Shown here one piece after another: positions 32,206-41,042 of a stretch of DNA of 64,000 nucleotides (positions are counted from its first letter, which is position 1; each line of letters begins with the position of its first letter). Location of the stretch: the NCBI RefSeq assembly GCF_009827495.1, contig NZ_WTZA01000001.1, positions 1,872,001 to 1,936,000 of the forward strand. The letters run 5' to 3'. Made by a program: the position numbers and the translations under genes. The notes under the pieces were generated by a model. It saw nothing but the letters and a program-made list of their open reading frames with translations, was not told where the DNA came from and did no database searches. The stretch comes from Tsuneonella aeria (GTDB lineage: Bacteria > Pseudomonadota > Alphaproteobacteria > Sphingomonadales > Sphingomonadaceae).

Positions 32206-33471
32206 ATGCATCTCAAGGAACTCAAGAAGAAAGCGCCGGCCGACCTCGTCAGCATGGCGGAGGAGCTGGGCGTCGAAGGCGCGAGCACCATGCGCCGGCA
32301 GGACCTCATGTTCTGCATCCTGCGCGAGCTGGCGGAGGACGAGGAATACGAAGAATCGATCATGGGCGTCGGCACCATCGAGGTGATGCAGGACGGCTTC
32401 GGCTTCCTGCGCAGCCCCGAGGCGAATTACCTGGCCGGTCCGGACGATATCTACGTGTCACCGAACCAGGTCCGCAAATGGGGCCTCCGCACCGGTGACA
32501 CCGTCGAAGGCGAGATCCGCGCGCCGAAGGAAGGCGAACGTTATTTCGCCCTGACGACGCTGCAGACCGTGAATTTCGACGACCCCGACGCGGTTCGCCA
32601 CCGGACCAATTTCGACAACCTGACCCCGCTCTATCCGGAAGAGAAGCTGACGCTCGACACGCTCGACCTGACGGTGAAGGACAAGTCGGCCCGGGTGATC
32701 GATATCATCAGCCCCCAGGGCAAGGGCCAGCGCGCGCTGATCGTCGCCCCGCCGCGCACCGGCAAGACCGTGCTGCTGCAGAACATCGCCAAGGCGATCA
32801 CCGACAATCATCCGGAAGTGTTCCTCATCGTCCTCCTGGTCGACGAACGGCCCGAGGAAGTCACTGACATGCAGCGCAGCGTGAAGGGCGAGGTGATCTC
32901 CTCCACCTTCGACGAGCCCGCCACCCGCCACGTCCAGGTGGCCGAAATGGTCATCGAGAAAGCCAAGCGCCTGGTCGAGCACAAGAAGGACGTGGTCATC
33001 CTGCTGGATTCGATCACCCGCCTCGGCCGTGCATACAACACCGTGGTGCCGAGCAGCGGCAAGGTGCTGACGGGGGGCGTGGACGCCAACGCGCTCCAGC
33101 GCCCCAAGCGCTTCTTCGGCGCGGCGCGCAATATCGAGGGGGGGGGATCGCTTTCCATCATCGCCACCGCGCTGATCGACACCGGCAGCCGCATGGACGA
33201 AGTGATCTTTGAAGAGTTCAAGGGCACCGGTAACTCGGAAATCGTCCTCGACCGCAAGGTCGCCGACAAGCGCATCTTCCCCGCGCTCGATGTCGGCAAG
33301 AGCGGCACCCGCAAGGAAGAGCTGCTGGTGGAAAAGGACAAGCTGTCGAAGATGTGGGTCCTGCGCCGCATCCTCATGCAGATGGGCACGATCGACTCGA
33401 TGGAATTCCTCCTCGACAAGATGAAGGATTCCAAGACCAACGAGGACTTCTTCGCGACGATGAATCAGTAG
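32206..33471 (+). CDS. rho: transcription termination factor Rho
   Basis: Rho (421 aa) is the hexameric RNA helicase that ends untranslated transcription. The N-terminal helical part starts [22 protein letters not shown]. The cold-shock-like RNA-binding domain follows ([21 protein letters not shown], residues about 55-120). The Walker A box is [18 protein letters not shown] near residue 180, and Walker B and the R-loop occur in [21 protein letters not shown] and [31 protein letters not shown]. Start ATG 32206 gives the family N-terminus; the frame is open upstream but unlike Rho. Full length. Confidence 0.97.
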   Translation: MHLKELKKKAPADLVSMAEELGVEGASTMRRQDLMFCILRELAEDEEYEESIMGVGTIEVMQDGFGFLRSPEANYLAGPDDIYVSPNQVRKWGLRTGDTVEGEIRAPKEGERYFALTTLQTVNFDDPDAVRHRTNFDNLTPLYPEEKLTLDTLDLTVKDKSARVIDIISPQGKGQRALIVAPPRTGKTVLLQNIAKAITDNHPEVFLIVLLVDERPEEVTDMQRSVKGEVISSTFDEPATRHVQVAEMVIEKAKRLVEHKKDVVILLDSITRLGRAYNTVVPSSGKVLTGGVDANALQRPKRFFGAARNIEGGGSLSIIATALIDTGSRMDEVIFEEFKGTGNSEIVLDRKVADKRIFPALDVGKSGTRKEELLVEKDKLSKMWVLRRILMQMGTIDSMEFLLDKMKDSKTNEDFFATMNQ

Positions 33472-33486
33472 GCGCGCCGCATCACT

Positions 33487-33506
33487 GGCCGCCCCCCGCG
33501 GCGGCC
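33487..33506 (+). terminator. hairpin after rho
   Basis: GGCCGCC (33487-33493) and GGCGGCC (33500-33506) form a 7-bp stem with loop CCCCGC, followed by GGTTTG. It lies 15 nt after the rho stop and is a weak intrinsic terminator candidate. Confidence 0.45.
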
Positions 33507-33562
33507 GGTTTGACATTCTATAAGAAGATGGCACATCCGGCGCTCACCGAGGCGAGGGTCGC

Positions 33563-33952
33563 ATGCGTCGCATAGTTTATATCAGCACCGCCAGCGGGCT
33601 TGCCGCTGACGAAGTGGCGCGGGTGGTCGAATCCGCCCAGCGCAACAATCCCGAGCGCCAGATCACCGGTTTCCTGCTCTACAACGGTCGCAACTTCATG
33701 CAGCTGATCGAAGGGCCGAAGGCCAATCTGATGAGCCTGATGGGAACGCTGGCGCGCGATCCGCGCCATTCAGGCATGCTGACGCTGATCGACGAGCCGA
33801 TCGACGCGCGCAGCTGCCCCGCCTGGTCGATGCACCACATGCGCTTTCCCACCAACCTGGTAGAACGCCGCGCGGCGATCGACGCCGAGTTGCCGCTGCC
33901 GATTTCGCCGCAGGCGCGCCAGCTGGTCGAGAACTTCGCCACGCTCAACTAG
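33563..33952 (+). CDS. BLUF-domain blue-light photoreceptor
   Basis: This 129-aa protein is a stand-alone BLUF domain, a flavin-binding blue-light sensor. The flavin-pocket residues all appear at the spacing found in AppA: Tyr6 in VYISTAS, Asn29 in RNNPERQITGFLLY, Gln47 in NFMQLIEG, and Trp88 with Met90 in CPAWSMHHM. The domain covers residues 1-95; the remaining 30 residues are a short helical cap. No output domain is attached, so it likely signals by protein interaction. It stands between rho and a SnoaL-like gene near the origin. Confidence 0.9.
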   Translation: MRRIVYISTASGLAADEVARVVESAQRNNPERQITGFLLYNGRNFMQLIEGPKANLMSLMGTLARDPRHSGMLTLIDEPIDARSCPAWSMHHMRFPTNLVERRAAIDAELPLPISPQARQLVENFATLN

Positions 33953-33964
33953 GCGGCGGCACGC

Positions 33965-34360
33965 TTATCCCTGCCGGGCGAGCTGGGCGCCCATCAGCTC
34001 CCACACCTTGTTGATCGCCTTCAGCGGACGGACCATCACCTTGAAATCGGCGATCATGCCGTCGTCGTCGAAGGTGATGAGGTCGATGCCGTTGATGCGG
34101 ATGCCGTCGAGCTCGGTGACGAACTCGAGCAGCGCCTGGTTGCCTTCGCTGAACTCGCGGACGTAGCGAAACGCCTCGGTGTTGAGGACCTTTCCGGCGG
34201 CGGCGAGATAGGAAACGACAATGTCGCGCCCTTCTTGCGGGGTGTAGACGACGGGTGAGTGAAACACGGCATCGGCGCGTATGATCGCGGCGAGGGCTTC
34301 AGTCGTGCTTCCGTCGCCGAGCGCGCGGTGCCACTTTTCCATCCCGATCCGTGCGCTCAT
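33965..34360 (-). CDS. SnoaL/NTF2-like protein
   Basis: This 131-aa protein has the NTF2-like (SnoaL) fold pattern: an N-terminal helix MEKWHRALGDGSTTEALAAIIRADAVFHSPVV, a central sheet with ALLEFVTELDGIRINGIDLITFDDDGMIADFKVMVRPL and no membrane part. Such proteins include ketosteroid isomerases and polyketide cyclases. The catalytic residues are too variable to name a substrate. ATG 34360 follows GGGAG at good spacing, so the open frame to 34483 was shortened. It is the only minus-strand gene between hemE and the pilus genes. Confidence 0.8.
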   Translation of the reverse strand: MSARIGMEKWHRALGDGSTTEALAAIIRADAVFHSPVVYTPQEGRDIVVSYLAAAGKVLNTEAFRYVREFSEGNQALLEFVTELDGIRINGIDLITFDDDGMIADFKVMVRPLKAINKVWELMGAQLARQG

Positions 34361-34471
34361 TTTGGGTGCTCCCGCAGCTGGTTGACGAGGAACGCGAAGC
34401 CTAGCGGGTCGCGGTGGACATTGCCAAATCGCTGTGACAGGAATCGCTGCCCTAAGCTCAGGAGCACACCC

Positions 34472-34753
34472 ATGAAGGTCCATATCGAGATCGATTGCAC
34501 GCCGGAGGAGGCGCGCACGTTCATGGGCCTGCCCGATGTCGGCAAGGCGAACGAGGTCTATGTCGACCTCATGGCCAAGGCCATGAAGGGTGTGGGGAGT
34601 GTCGACAAGCTCCAGGAATATGCCCAGCAGGTCGCGCCGATGGGCCAGATCGGTATGAAATTGTTCCAGAATTTCATGGAAGGCGCTGCTTCAGCCAATG
34701 CCAAGTCTGACAGGGGGGCAGGCGATAAGGGGGCAGGCGACAAGGCCGGATAG
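34472..34753 (+). CDS. DUF6489-like protein with short repeat tail
   Basis: This 93-aa protein resembles DUF6489 of sphingomonads: the beginning MKVHIEIDCTPEEARTFMGLPDV is followed by a hydrophobic MAKAMKGVGSVDKLQEYAQQVAPMGQ helix region. The C-terminus carries GAGDKGAGDKAG, encoded by an imperfect tandem repeat of GGGGCAGGCGATAAG. Function unknown. ATG 34472 has a clear AGGAG ribosome binding site, so the frame was shortened from 34259. It lies 15 nt before mnmE and could share its transcript. Confidence 0.75.
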   Translation: MKVHIEIDCTPEEARTFMGLPDVGKANEVYVDLMAKAMKGVGSVDKLQEYAQQVAPMGQIGMKLFQNFMEGAASANAKSDRGAGDKGAGDKAG

Positions 34754-34768
34754 GCCCGCGAAGCGTTG

Positions 34769-36031
34769 ATGGATACGATTTTCGCGCTTTCCAGCGGCGC
34801 GCCCCCGGCCGCCATCGCGGTGTTGCGGATCAGCGGACCACAGGCGGGAAATGCCCTCGAGAAGCTGGCCGGGCGGCTGCCTTCGCCCCGCCGTGCGACA
34901 CTGGCCGTGCTGCGGGATCCAGACGGCGCCGAACTCGATCGCGCACTGGTGCTGTGGTTTCCCGGGCCGGCTACGGCGACCGGCGAGGATCTCGCCGAAT
35001 TGCACCTCCACGGTGGCCGCGCTGTCGTGAACGCCGTGGAGCGTTCGCTGGGTGCGGTGGCAGGGCTGCGACGTGCCGAAGCCGGGGAATTCACCCGACG
35101 GGCTTTCGCGAACGGACGTATCGACCTTGCCGAGGCAGAAGGCCTTGCGGATCTGCTGGCTTCTGAGACCGAGATGCAGCGCCGCGTCGCGCTGGCCATG
35201 GCAGGGGGCCATTTCTCTCGCCAGGTCGATGATTGGCGGCACCGGGTGTTGATGCTGTCCGCAGAACTCGAAGCGGCACTCGATTTCGATGACGAGGACG
35301 ACGTAGCCGATCTGCCGGCTGACTTTCCCATTCGAGTCGGCGACATCGCAGACGACCTGCGCGCGTGGCTGGAGCGGCCGCGGTCCGAGATGCTCAGGGA
35401 AGGATACAAGGTAGCGCTGGGAGGGCCCCCGAACGCGGGAAAATCTACGCTTTTCAATGCTATAGTCGAAAGCGAGGCAGCGATCACCTCGGCGATCCCC
35501 GGAACGACGCGCGACGTGCTGGAACGATCTGTCGCGATCGAGGGCGTGGCATTCACCTTTCTCGACACCGCCGGTCTCCGTGACGCGCCGGATGATGCGA
35601 TCGAGGGAGAAGGCGTCGAACGGGCACGACGTGCGCTTGAGTCGGCGGACCTCGTCCTGTGGTTAGGTCCCGAGGGCGACGGGCCGGCGGGGGCGTGGGA
35701 GATCGCCGCGAAGAGCGACCTGGCCGTCGGGAAGCGGGATGGCGCCTTTGCCGTTTCGGCTTTGACGGGCGCGGGGGTGCCGGCGTTGAAGCACGCGCTC
35801 GTCGCAGCGGCGCGAACCGCCTTGCCCCCGGTTGGTCAGGCGGTGCTCAACGCGCGCCAGTTTGGTCTGATATCAGATGCCTACAGTGCACTCACCACGG
35901 GCCATGTTGACCCGTTGCTCATGGCCGAATCCCTTCGCCAGGCGCGGGTGGCATTCGATCGGCTCACCGGGCGCGCATCCACGGAAGACATGCTCGACAC
36001 CCTGTTCGGACGCTTCTGCATCGGCAAATAG
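34769..36031 (+). CDS. mnmE: tRNA uridine-5-carboxymethylaminomethyl modification GTPase
   Basis: MnmE (420 aa) acts with MnmG to modify the wobble uridine of several tRNAs at carbon 5. The N-terminal folate-binding domain starts MDTIFALSSGAPPAAIAVLRISG and has DLAELHLHGGRAVV. The GTPase domain has G1 GGPPNAGKSTLFNAI near residue 218, TRDVL and G3 LDTAGLRD, with a switch from usual NKxD to AAKSD. The universal C-terminal CIGK is intact. Start ATG 34769 is used over the TTG three bases earlier. A parS site lies just downstream. Confidence 0.95.
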   Translation: MDTIFALSSGAPPAAIAVLRISGPQAGNALEKLAGRLPSPRRATLAVLRDPDGAELDRALVLWFPGPATATGEDLAELHLHGGRAVVNAVERSLGAVAGLRRAEAGEFTRRAFANGRIDLAEAEGLADLLASETEMQRRVALAMAGGHFSRQVDDWRHRVLMLSAELEAALDFDDEDDVADLPADFPIRVGDIADDLRAWLERPRSEMLREGYKVALGGPPNAGKSTLFNAIVESEAAITSAIPGTTRDVLERSVAIEGVAFTFLDTAGLRDAPDDAIEGEGVERARRALESADLVLWLGPEGDGPAGAWEIAAKSDLAVGKRDGAFAVSALTGAGVPALKHALVAAARTALPPVGQAVLNARQFGLISDAYSALTTGHVDPLLMAESLRQARVAFDRLTGRASTEDMLDTLFGRFCIGK

Positions 36032-36032
36032 A

Positions 36033-36048
36033 TGTTCCACGTGGAACA
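36033..36048. other. parS centromere site 1
   Basis: TGTTCCACGTGGAACA is a perfect 16-bp palindrome matching the parS consensus bound by ParB. It overlaps nothing and lies between the mnmE stop and mnmG start. Confidence 0.9.
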
Positions 36049-36090
36049 CCCGCTTTGACCAATTGCCAAGCCTGATCTAACGCGCCGCAA

Positions 36091-37941
36091 ATGGATCGCT
36101 TCGATATCATCGTCGTCGGTGGCGGACACGCGGGTGTAGAGGCCGCCGCCGTCGGCGCGCGCATGGGACTTCGCGTGGCCTTGGTAACATTCGACCGACA
36201 CACCATCGGGGCGATGAGCTGCAATCCTGCCATCGGCGGTCTCGGCAAAGGGCACCTTGTGCGGGAGGTCGACGCGTTTGACGGTGTCCTAGGCCGCGCG
36301 GCCGATGCTGCGGCAATCCATTATCGCATGCTCAATCGGTCGAAAGGCAGCGCGGTGTGGGGCCCGCGGATCCAGGCGGATCGAACGTTGTTCAAGCGCG
36401 CCGTGCAGCAGGCCTTGGCCTCTCTGACGACTTTGCAATGCGTCGAAGGCGAAGTGGCGGCGCTCAAGCTGGCGGGGGGCCGGGCGCGCGGGGTGATCCT
36501 GGCCAATGGTTCCGCGATCGATGCTGACGCAGTCATTCTGTGCACGGGCACGTTCCTTGGGGGGACCCTGTTCCGCGGGGAGGAACGGTTTGTCGGCGGC
36601 CGCATAGGCGAGAATGCTGCAAGTCGCCTCGCCGCGCAGCTCAGCGATGCCGCGCTTCCGATGGCGCGACTCAAGACAGGCACGCCGCCGCGCCTCGATG
36701 GGCGGACAATCGATTGGGCTGCCTTGCCGGAACAGCCTTCGGATGCGGACGCGTGGACGATGTCTCCGCTAACCCGCGCCCGGGTGAATCCGCAGCTTGC
36801 CTGCGCGATAACTCGCACGAACGAGCAGACGCACGATATCATCCGCGCTGATCTCGATCGCTCCCCCCTGTTCAGCGGTGCGATCGACGCGCAAGGGCCG
36901 CGGTATTGCCCTTCGATCGAAGACAAGATCCACCGGTTCGGCGATCGTGACGGGCACCAGGTGTTCCTCGAGCCCGAAGGCCTCGACACCCATCTTGTCT
37001 ATCCCAACGGAGTCAGCACGTCGCTGCCAACGGACACCCAACTTCGCTTCCTGCGAACGATGCCGGGACTGTCGGAAGTGGAAGTGGTGGTGCCGGGATA
37101 CGCGGTCGAATATGATCACATCGATCCCCGCGCACTCTCCAGCGGCCTCGAGGTTCGGGATATCCCAGGCTTGTATTGCGCCGGCCAGATCAACGGAACG
37201 ACCGGGTACGAAGAGGCCGCCGCCCAGGGCCTGATTGCCGGCATGCATGCTGCTGCGCAGGTCGCCGGCCTTGCCCCGCCGTCCATCGACCGCGCGAACG
37301 CCTACATGGCGGTCATGGTCGACGACCTCGTGTTGCATGGCGTGACGGAGCCGTATCGCATGCTGACCTCTCGCGCGGAGTATCGACTTCGTCTCCGGGC
37401 GAGCAATGCGACAACCCGCTTGACCCAGCTGGGGATCGCTTTTGGCTGCATCGGGCAAGACCGGAGGCGATGGTTTGAGGCGAGGGAAACAAAGCGTTCC
37501 ACGTGGAACACGGCCCTGAATCGCACGGTAGGCGGGCGAGAAATTGGGGAGGCCCTGGGTGTCCCCGCGAAGCCCGAGGACCGCAGGTCGCTTGCGGAAT
37601 GGATTGCGACCGGTAACCTCGATCTTTCGGACGCGGCGCCCTTGTTGCCCCAAGGGTTTGCCGATGATGAACTGGCCACCGAGATCATCGAGGAGGCGTC
37701 CTACGCTCCTTATCTAGCGCGGCAAGATGCCGAGCTGCGCGATCTTCGATCGAGTGAGAATGTCGCCATTCCGGGGTCGTTCGATTTCGCGCGCGTCCCG
37801 GGTCTTTCGAACGAGATGGTCGACAGGTTAGCCGCGGCGCGCCCATCGACGCTCGGGGCTGCAGGGCGGGTGCGGGGAGTGACTCCGGCTGCGCTTGCGG
37901 CCCTGCTCGTGCACGCGCGGCGCGCGGCGTTGTCGGCGTGA
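36091..37941 (+). CDS. mnmG: tRNA uridine-5-carboxymethylaminomethyl modification protein
   Basis: MnmG/GidA (616 aa) is the FAD- and NADH-dependent partner of MnmE. The FAD-binding motif [21 protein letters not shown] opens the protein. Other family signatures are [46 protein letters not shown] and [16 protein letters not shown]. The C-terminal helical domain contacts tRNA and MnmE. The gene carries an internal parS site at 37495-37510. It overlaps rsmG by 4 nt (GTGA). Confidence 0.97.
   Translation: MDRFDIIVVGGGHAGVEAAAVGARMGLRVALVTFDRHTIGAMSCNPAIGGLGKGHLVREVDAFDGVLGRAADAAAIHYRMLNRSKGSAVWGPRIQADRTLFKRAVQQALASLTTLQCVEGEVAALKLAGGRARGVILANGSAIDADAVILCTGTFLGGTLFRGEERFVGGRIGENAASRLAAQLSDAALPMARLKTGTPPRLDGRTIDWAALPEQPSDADAWTMSPLTRARVNPQLACAITRTNEQTHDIIRADLDRSPLFSGAIDAQGPRYCPSIEDKIHRFGDRDGHQVFLEPEGLDTHLVYPNGVSTSLPTDTQLRFLRTMPGLSEVEVVVPGYAVEYDHIDPRALSSGLEVRDIPGLYCAGQINGTTGYEEAAAQGLIAGMHAAAQVAGLAPPSIDRANAYMAVMVDDLVLHGVTEPYRMLTSRAEYRLRLRASNATTRLTQLGIAFGCIGQDRRRWFEARETKRSTWNTALNRTVGGREIGEALGVPAKPEDRRSLAEWIATGNLDLSDAAPLLPQGFADDELATEIIEEASYAPYLARQDAELRDLRSSENVAIPGSFDFARVPGLSNEMVDRLAAARPSTLGAAGRVRGVTPAALAALLVHARRAALSA
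37495..37510. other. parS centromere site 2 (inside mnmG)
   Basis: CGTTCCACGTGGAACA matches the parS palindrome at fifteen of sixteen positions. It encodes RSTWN in mnmG, so the codon choice here may be constrained by ParB binding. Confidence 0.85.
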
Positions 37942-38579
37942 TCGAAAGCGAACCTGACGCTCGCGCCTATGTCGGCGCGCGCTGCGACGAACAAGCTATG
38001 AGCCGGCTGGATCGTTTCGTGGCTGAACTTCGGGGGGAGAACGAGCGCCAGAACCTTGTCGCCGCGTCGTCTCTGAACGATGTTTGGCGGCGCCACGTCG
38101 CCGATAGCGCCCAGTTACTCGAGCATGTGACGGGCTATCCTGGAACATGGTTGGACTTGGGGACCGGCGCCGGATTTCCGGGGCTTGTCGTCGCGATCAT
38201 GCGGCCCGAATGGCGGGTGTCGATGGTAGAGGTGCGCCGCAAACGGGTCGACTGGCTTTCCCATATTGTCGAGGTCTTGAAACTTTCGCATGTGAAGGTC
38301 CACTTCGGGAACATCGAACGGATCGAAAATTGCGACGCAAGCGTCATTTCGGCACGCGCCTTCGCGCCGCTTCCGAAGTTGATCGACCTCGCGGCGCGCT
38401 TTTCCACAGACCGCACGCAATGGCTGTTGCCGAAAGGGCGTTCCGCCGCGCAAGAAGTGCGTGACTTGCCGGGCAATATCCGGGTGATGTTTCACGTGGA
38501 ACGATCGCTGACCGATCCGGAAGCCGGGATCGTCGTTGGCACGGGACGCATCAGCAATAACAGGAAAGGCGCCCGATGA
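37938..38579 (+). CDS. rsmG: 16S rRNA (guanine527-N7)-methyltransferase
   Basis: RsmG/GidB (213 aa) methylates G527 of 16S rRNA using SAM. The GxGxG nucleotide site is [37 protein letters not shown] near residues 70-106. The segments [17 protein letters not shown] and LLPKGRSA follow. GTG 37938 overlaps the mnmG stop, and an internal ATG at 37998 would drop 20 residues; both are possible. It overlaps parA by 4 nt. A third parS site lies near its 3' end. Confidence 0.94.
   Translation: MIESEPDARAYVGARCDEQAMSRLDRFVAELRGENERQNLVAASSLNDVWRRHVADSAQLLEHVTGYPGTWLDLGTGAGFPGLVVAIMRPEWRVSMVEVRRKRVDWLSHIVEVLKLSHVKVHFGNIERIENCDASVISARAFAPLPKLIDLAARFSTDRTQWLLPKGRSAAQEVRDLPGNIRVMFHVERSLTDPEAGIVVGTGRISNNRKGAR
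38488..38503. other. parS centromere site 3 (inside rsmG)
   Basis: TGTTTCACGTGGAACG matches parS at fourteen or more of sixteen positions, mixing the two known consensus halves. It encodes MFHVER in rsmG and lies 88 nt upstream of parA. Confidence 0.8.
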
Positions 38580-39352
38580 TCGTCATCGCCATAGCCAACC
38601 AGAAGGGCGGGGTCGGCAAGACGACCACCGCAATCAATATCGCGACTGCGATGGCGGCGACCGGATGGAAGACGCTTCTCATCGATCTCGATCCGCAGGG
38701 CAATGCCTCCACCGGCATGGGAATCGGAAGCGAGGAGCGGGGGCGGTCGAGCTATGACCTTTTGGTGGAAGGTGCACCACTTGCCGACTGCATCCAGGGC
38801 ACTTCGATCCCGGGGCTGGACCTCGTGCCGGCCACTGTCGATCTCTCAGGAGCGGAAGTCGAGCTGGTCGCCGTTGAGGATCGCACCGCGCGCCTCGAGA
38901 AGGCGCTCGCCAACCACACGCAGCACCAGATCGCGTTTATCGATTGCCCGCCTTCGCTGGGCCTGCTGACACTCAACGCACTCGGCGCGGCAGACACGCT
39001 GCTGGTTCCGCTACAGTGTGAGTTCTTCGCGCTCGAAGGCTTGTCGCAGCTCCTGCTGACGGTCGAACGCGTCCAGCAGCGGTTCAACCCCGATCTGGGC
39101 ATCATCGGGGTCGTCCTGACGATGTTCGACCGGCGGAATCGCCTGACGGACCAGGTGGCTGACGACGTGCGCGACTGTCTCGGGCCTCTGGTGTTCGAAT
39201 CGGTCATTCCGCGCAACGTCCGCTTGTCGGAGGCGCCGAGCCATGGCTTGCCGGCGCTGGTTTACGATCACAACTGCACCGGAAGCCGCGCCTACATGGC
39301 TCTTGCCCGCGAGCTGATTGGCCGCCTGCCCGCGGAAAGGAAAGCCGCATGA
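38576..39352 (+). CDS. parA: chromosome partitioning ATPase ParA
   Basis: ParA (258 aa) is the deviant-Walker ATPase whose nucleoid gradient pulls ParB-parS complexes apart. The Walker A' motif is ANQKGGVGKTTTAINIATAM (residues 8-27, Lys10 and Lys15). Walker A'' and B appear in IDLDPQGNASTGMG and FIDCPPSLGLLTLNAL. It is the chromosomal, helix-turn-helix-lacking type. It overlaps rsmG by 4 nt and parB by 4 nt, so the whole mnmG-rsmG-parA-parB stretch is likely one transcript. Confidence 0.97.
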   Translation: MIVIAIANQKGGVGKTTTAINIATAMAATGWKTLLIDLDPQGNASTGMGIGSEERGRSSYDLLVEGAPLADCIQGTSIPGLDLVPATVDLSGAEVELVAVEDRTARLEKALANHTQHQIAFIDCPPSLGLLTLNALGAADTLLVPLQCEFFALEGLSQLLLTVERVQQRFNPDLGIIGVVLTMFDRRNRLTDQVADDVRDCLGPLVFESVIPRNVRLSEAPSHGLPALVYDHNCTGSRAYMALARELIGRLPAERKAA

Positions 39353-40326
39353 GTGCCCCAACGGACCCGATTCGCTTCTCGATCCCGGAACGCCCCAAGG
39401 GCGACACGCGCAAGAAACTCGGTAAAGGGTTGGAAGCGCTGATGGGCCAGAGCCGCCGGGAGGAGCCGCTGGTCGTATCCGGCGACGAATCCGGCGCTTC
39501 CGGGGCTGGCGACAAGCCGCGCCCCGACGAGGGCCTGGCCGCCATCGCGATCGCGCGGATCGAGCCGCTTCCGGGGCAGCCCCGCAGGCGGTTCGACGAG
39601 GCCGCGCTCGAAGAGCTCGCGGCGTCGATCGCGCAGCGGGGCGTCATCCAGCCCATCATTGTCACCCCACTCGGCGGCGACCGTTATCGCCTGGTCGCGG
39701 GGGAGCGCCGCTGGCGAGCCGCACAACGGGCGAAGCTCCACGAGATTCCTGCCATCGTCCGCGATCTGAGTGAGCGCGAGGTTATGGCGCTCGCCCTCAT
39801 CGAAAATCTGCAGCGTGAAGACCTCAACCCAGTGGAGGAAGGCCGGGCTTATCAGCAACTTGCTGACAGCGAGGGGATGACCCAGGCGGAAATCGCCCGG
39901 CTTGTCGACAAGTCGCGGAGCCACGTCGCGAACCTCCAGCGCCTGCTCCAGTTGCCCGAATCGGTGCTCGACATGGTCGAGCGCGACGATCTGTCGATGG
40001 GACACGCCCGCGCGTTGATCGGCAATCCCGACGCCGCGGCGCTCGCAGATCGGGCCGTCGCGGAAGGCCTCTCCGTGCGCGACGTGGAGCGGCTGGCACG
40101 GCGTGCGGGGGAGGGGGAGAGCACCCGCCGCAAGCCGCGGGTAGCGCGCGATTCTGCGGGTGATGCGGACATCGTCGCGGTCCAGCGCCATCTCGAGGAA
40201 CTTCTTGGCCTGCACGTCCGAATAAAGACCGATGCGGACCCGCGATCGGGCGAGGTGACCATCCGATATCGAACGCTCGACCAGCTCGATCTCGTATGCC
40301 AGCGCCTGACCGGCGGAGATATCTGA
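39349..40326 (+). CDS. parB: chromosome partitioning protein ParB
   Basis: ParB (325 aa) binds parS and spreads as a CTP-dependent clamp. The CTP-binding/ParB-N domain covers residues about 60-160 and includes the GERRWRAAQRA box near 118. The helix-turn-helix is in MTQAEIARLVDKSRSHVANLQRLLQLPE near 175-200. The C-terminal dimerisation domain ends with LGLHVRIKTDADPRSGEVTIRYRTLDQLDLVCQRL. The N-terminus RKKLGKGLEALMG is the ParA-activating arginine-containing helix. Full length. Confidence 0.97.
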   Translation: MSAPTDPIRFSIPERPKGDTRKKLGKGLEALMGQSRREEPLVVSGDESGASGAGDKPRPDEGLAAIAIARIEPLPGQPRRRFDEAALEELAASIAQRGVIQPIIVTPLGGDRYRLVAGERRWRAAQRAKLHEIPAIVRDLSEREVMALALIENLQREDLNPVEEGRAYQQLADSEGMTQAEIARLVDKSRSHVANLQRLLQLPESVLDMVERDDLSMGHARALIGNPDAAALADRAVAEGLSVRDVERLARRAGEGESTRRKPRVARDSAGDADIVAVQRHLEELLGLHVRIKTDADPRSGEVTIRYRTLDQLDLVCQRLTGGDI

Positions 40327-40368
40327 TCGTCCGAGCCGGCCGCCTTGTGCCGCCCATGATTGCCGGTC

Positions 40369-40376
40369 CGTTTACC
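40369..40376 (+). promoter_or_regulatory. CGTTTACC box upstream of first pilin gene
   Basis: This octamer lies 53 nt upstream of the GTG start of the first SCPU gene. The same octamer occurs twice upstream of the second SCPU gene at comparable distance. It may be a regulator site or an extended -35 element. Confidence 0.35.
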
Positions 40377-40429
40377 TTGGCCTAATGGTTCTCCGTTAGA
40401 TCGCAGCTTCCGCACACGTGGGAGAATGC

Positions 40430-40933
40430 GTGAATCGACAGGTGCGCCTGGGACTAACGGGACTGACGGCACTGGCTCTTGCAGCCGGTGGCGCGCCCGC
40501 GCACGCCGGGCGAACGACCAACACGATGCGCGTCGATCTGCACGTTTACAGCGGCTGTTCGCTCAAGACCCGGCCCCTGACCTTCGTTGTGCCGGCCGGC
40601 AACATCGGCAACATGGACCTCGATTCGACCAGCACGGTCACGGTAAAATGCACGCCCAACACCGCCTATTCGGTGGACATCGACAAGGGCCTGCATTCGA
40701 ATGGCATCAATCGCCGGATGCGCAGCGTGGAAACCAACAGCTTCCTTGCATATGACGTCTATCGCGATCGGCCGGGCGGCAACGTCTGGGGCACCGGCCA
40801 GCTGAAGAACGTCACTGGCAATTCGGGAACCGGTGCCGCGCTCGACATCACGCTTTATGGGCGCATTCGGCTCCCGAGCAAGATCCAGGCCGGTGATTAC
40901 AAGGACACGCTGGTCGTTACGCTCAACTTCTGA
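40430..40933 (+). CDS. spore coat U-domain pilin subunit 1
   Basis: This 167-aa secreted protein has a signal peptide (VNRQVRLGLTGLTALALAAGGAPAHA) and a spore-coat-U (SCPU) domain typical of archaic chaperone-usher pili. One cysteine is near the start of the mature part (YSGCSLKT) and one in TVKCTPNTAYSV. The family C-terminus AGDYKDTLVVTLNF is the pattern of subunits completed by donor strands. GTG 40430 was chosen for its GGGAGA ribosome binding site; GTG 40418 is also in frame. It starts the pilus operon 103 nt after parB. Confidence 0.85.
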   Translation: MNRQVRLGLTGLTALALAAGGAPAHAGRTTNTMRVDLHVYSGCSLKTRPLTFVVPAGNIGNMDLDSTSTVTVKCTPNTAYSVDIDKGLHSNGINRRMRSVETNSFLAYDVYRDRPGGNVWGTGQLKNVTGNSGTGAALDITLYGRIRLPSKIQAGDYKDTLVVTLNF

Positions 40934-40965
40934 TGGCGTAGTGTTGTCAGCAGCCTGATGCCCGG

Positions 40966-40981
40966 AAACGGTTAACCGTTT
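40966..40981. promoter_or_regulatory. 16-bp perfect palindrome AAACGGTTAACCGTTT
   Basis: The sequence is a perfect palindrome in the gap between the two pilin genes, 62 nt upstream of the second. Its right end overlaps a CGTTTACC box. It could be an operator for a dimeric regulator. No T-run follows, so it is not an obvious terminator. Confidence 0.4.
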
Positions 40982-40984
40982 ACC
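40977..40984 (+). promoter_or_regulatory. CGTTTACC box, copy 2
   Basis: The octamer lies 58 nt upstream of the second pilin start. It starts 11 bp before copy 3, so both face the same side of the helix, typical of tandem regulator sites. Confidence 0.35.
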
Positions 40985-40987
40985 CGA

Positions 40988-40995
40988 CGTTTACC
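40988..40995 (+). promoter_or_regulatory. CGTTTACC box, copy 3
   Basis: The octamer lies 47 nt upstream of the second pilin start. With copy 2 it forms a direct repeat with an 11-bp period. Confidence 0.35.
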
Positions 40996-41042
40996 ATCCT
41001 TTCCTAAGTATAGCTACGCACTCAGACCGATTAACGTTGGTA

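Noticed and set aside
33510..33515. TTGACA before the BLUF gene, as a sigma-70 -35 hexamer
   Set aside because: There is no acceptable -10 hexamer at 16-18 nt spacing; TATAAG is too close, so no promoter was annotated.
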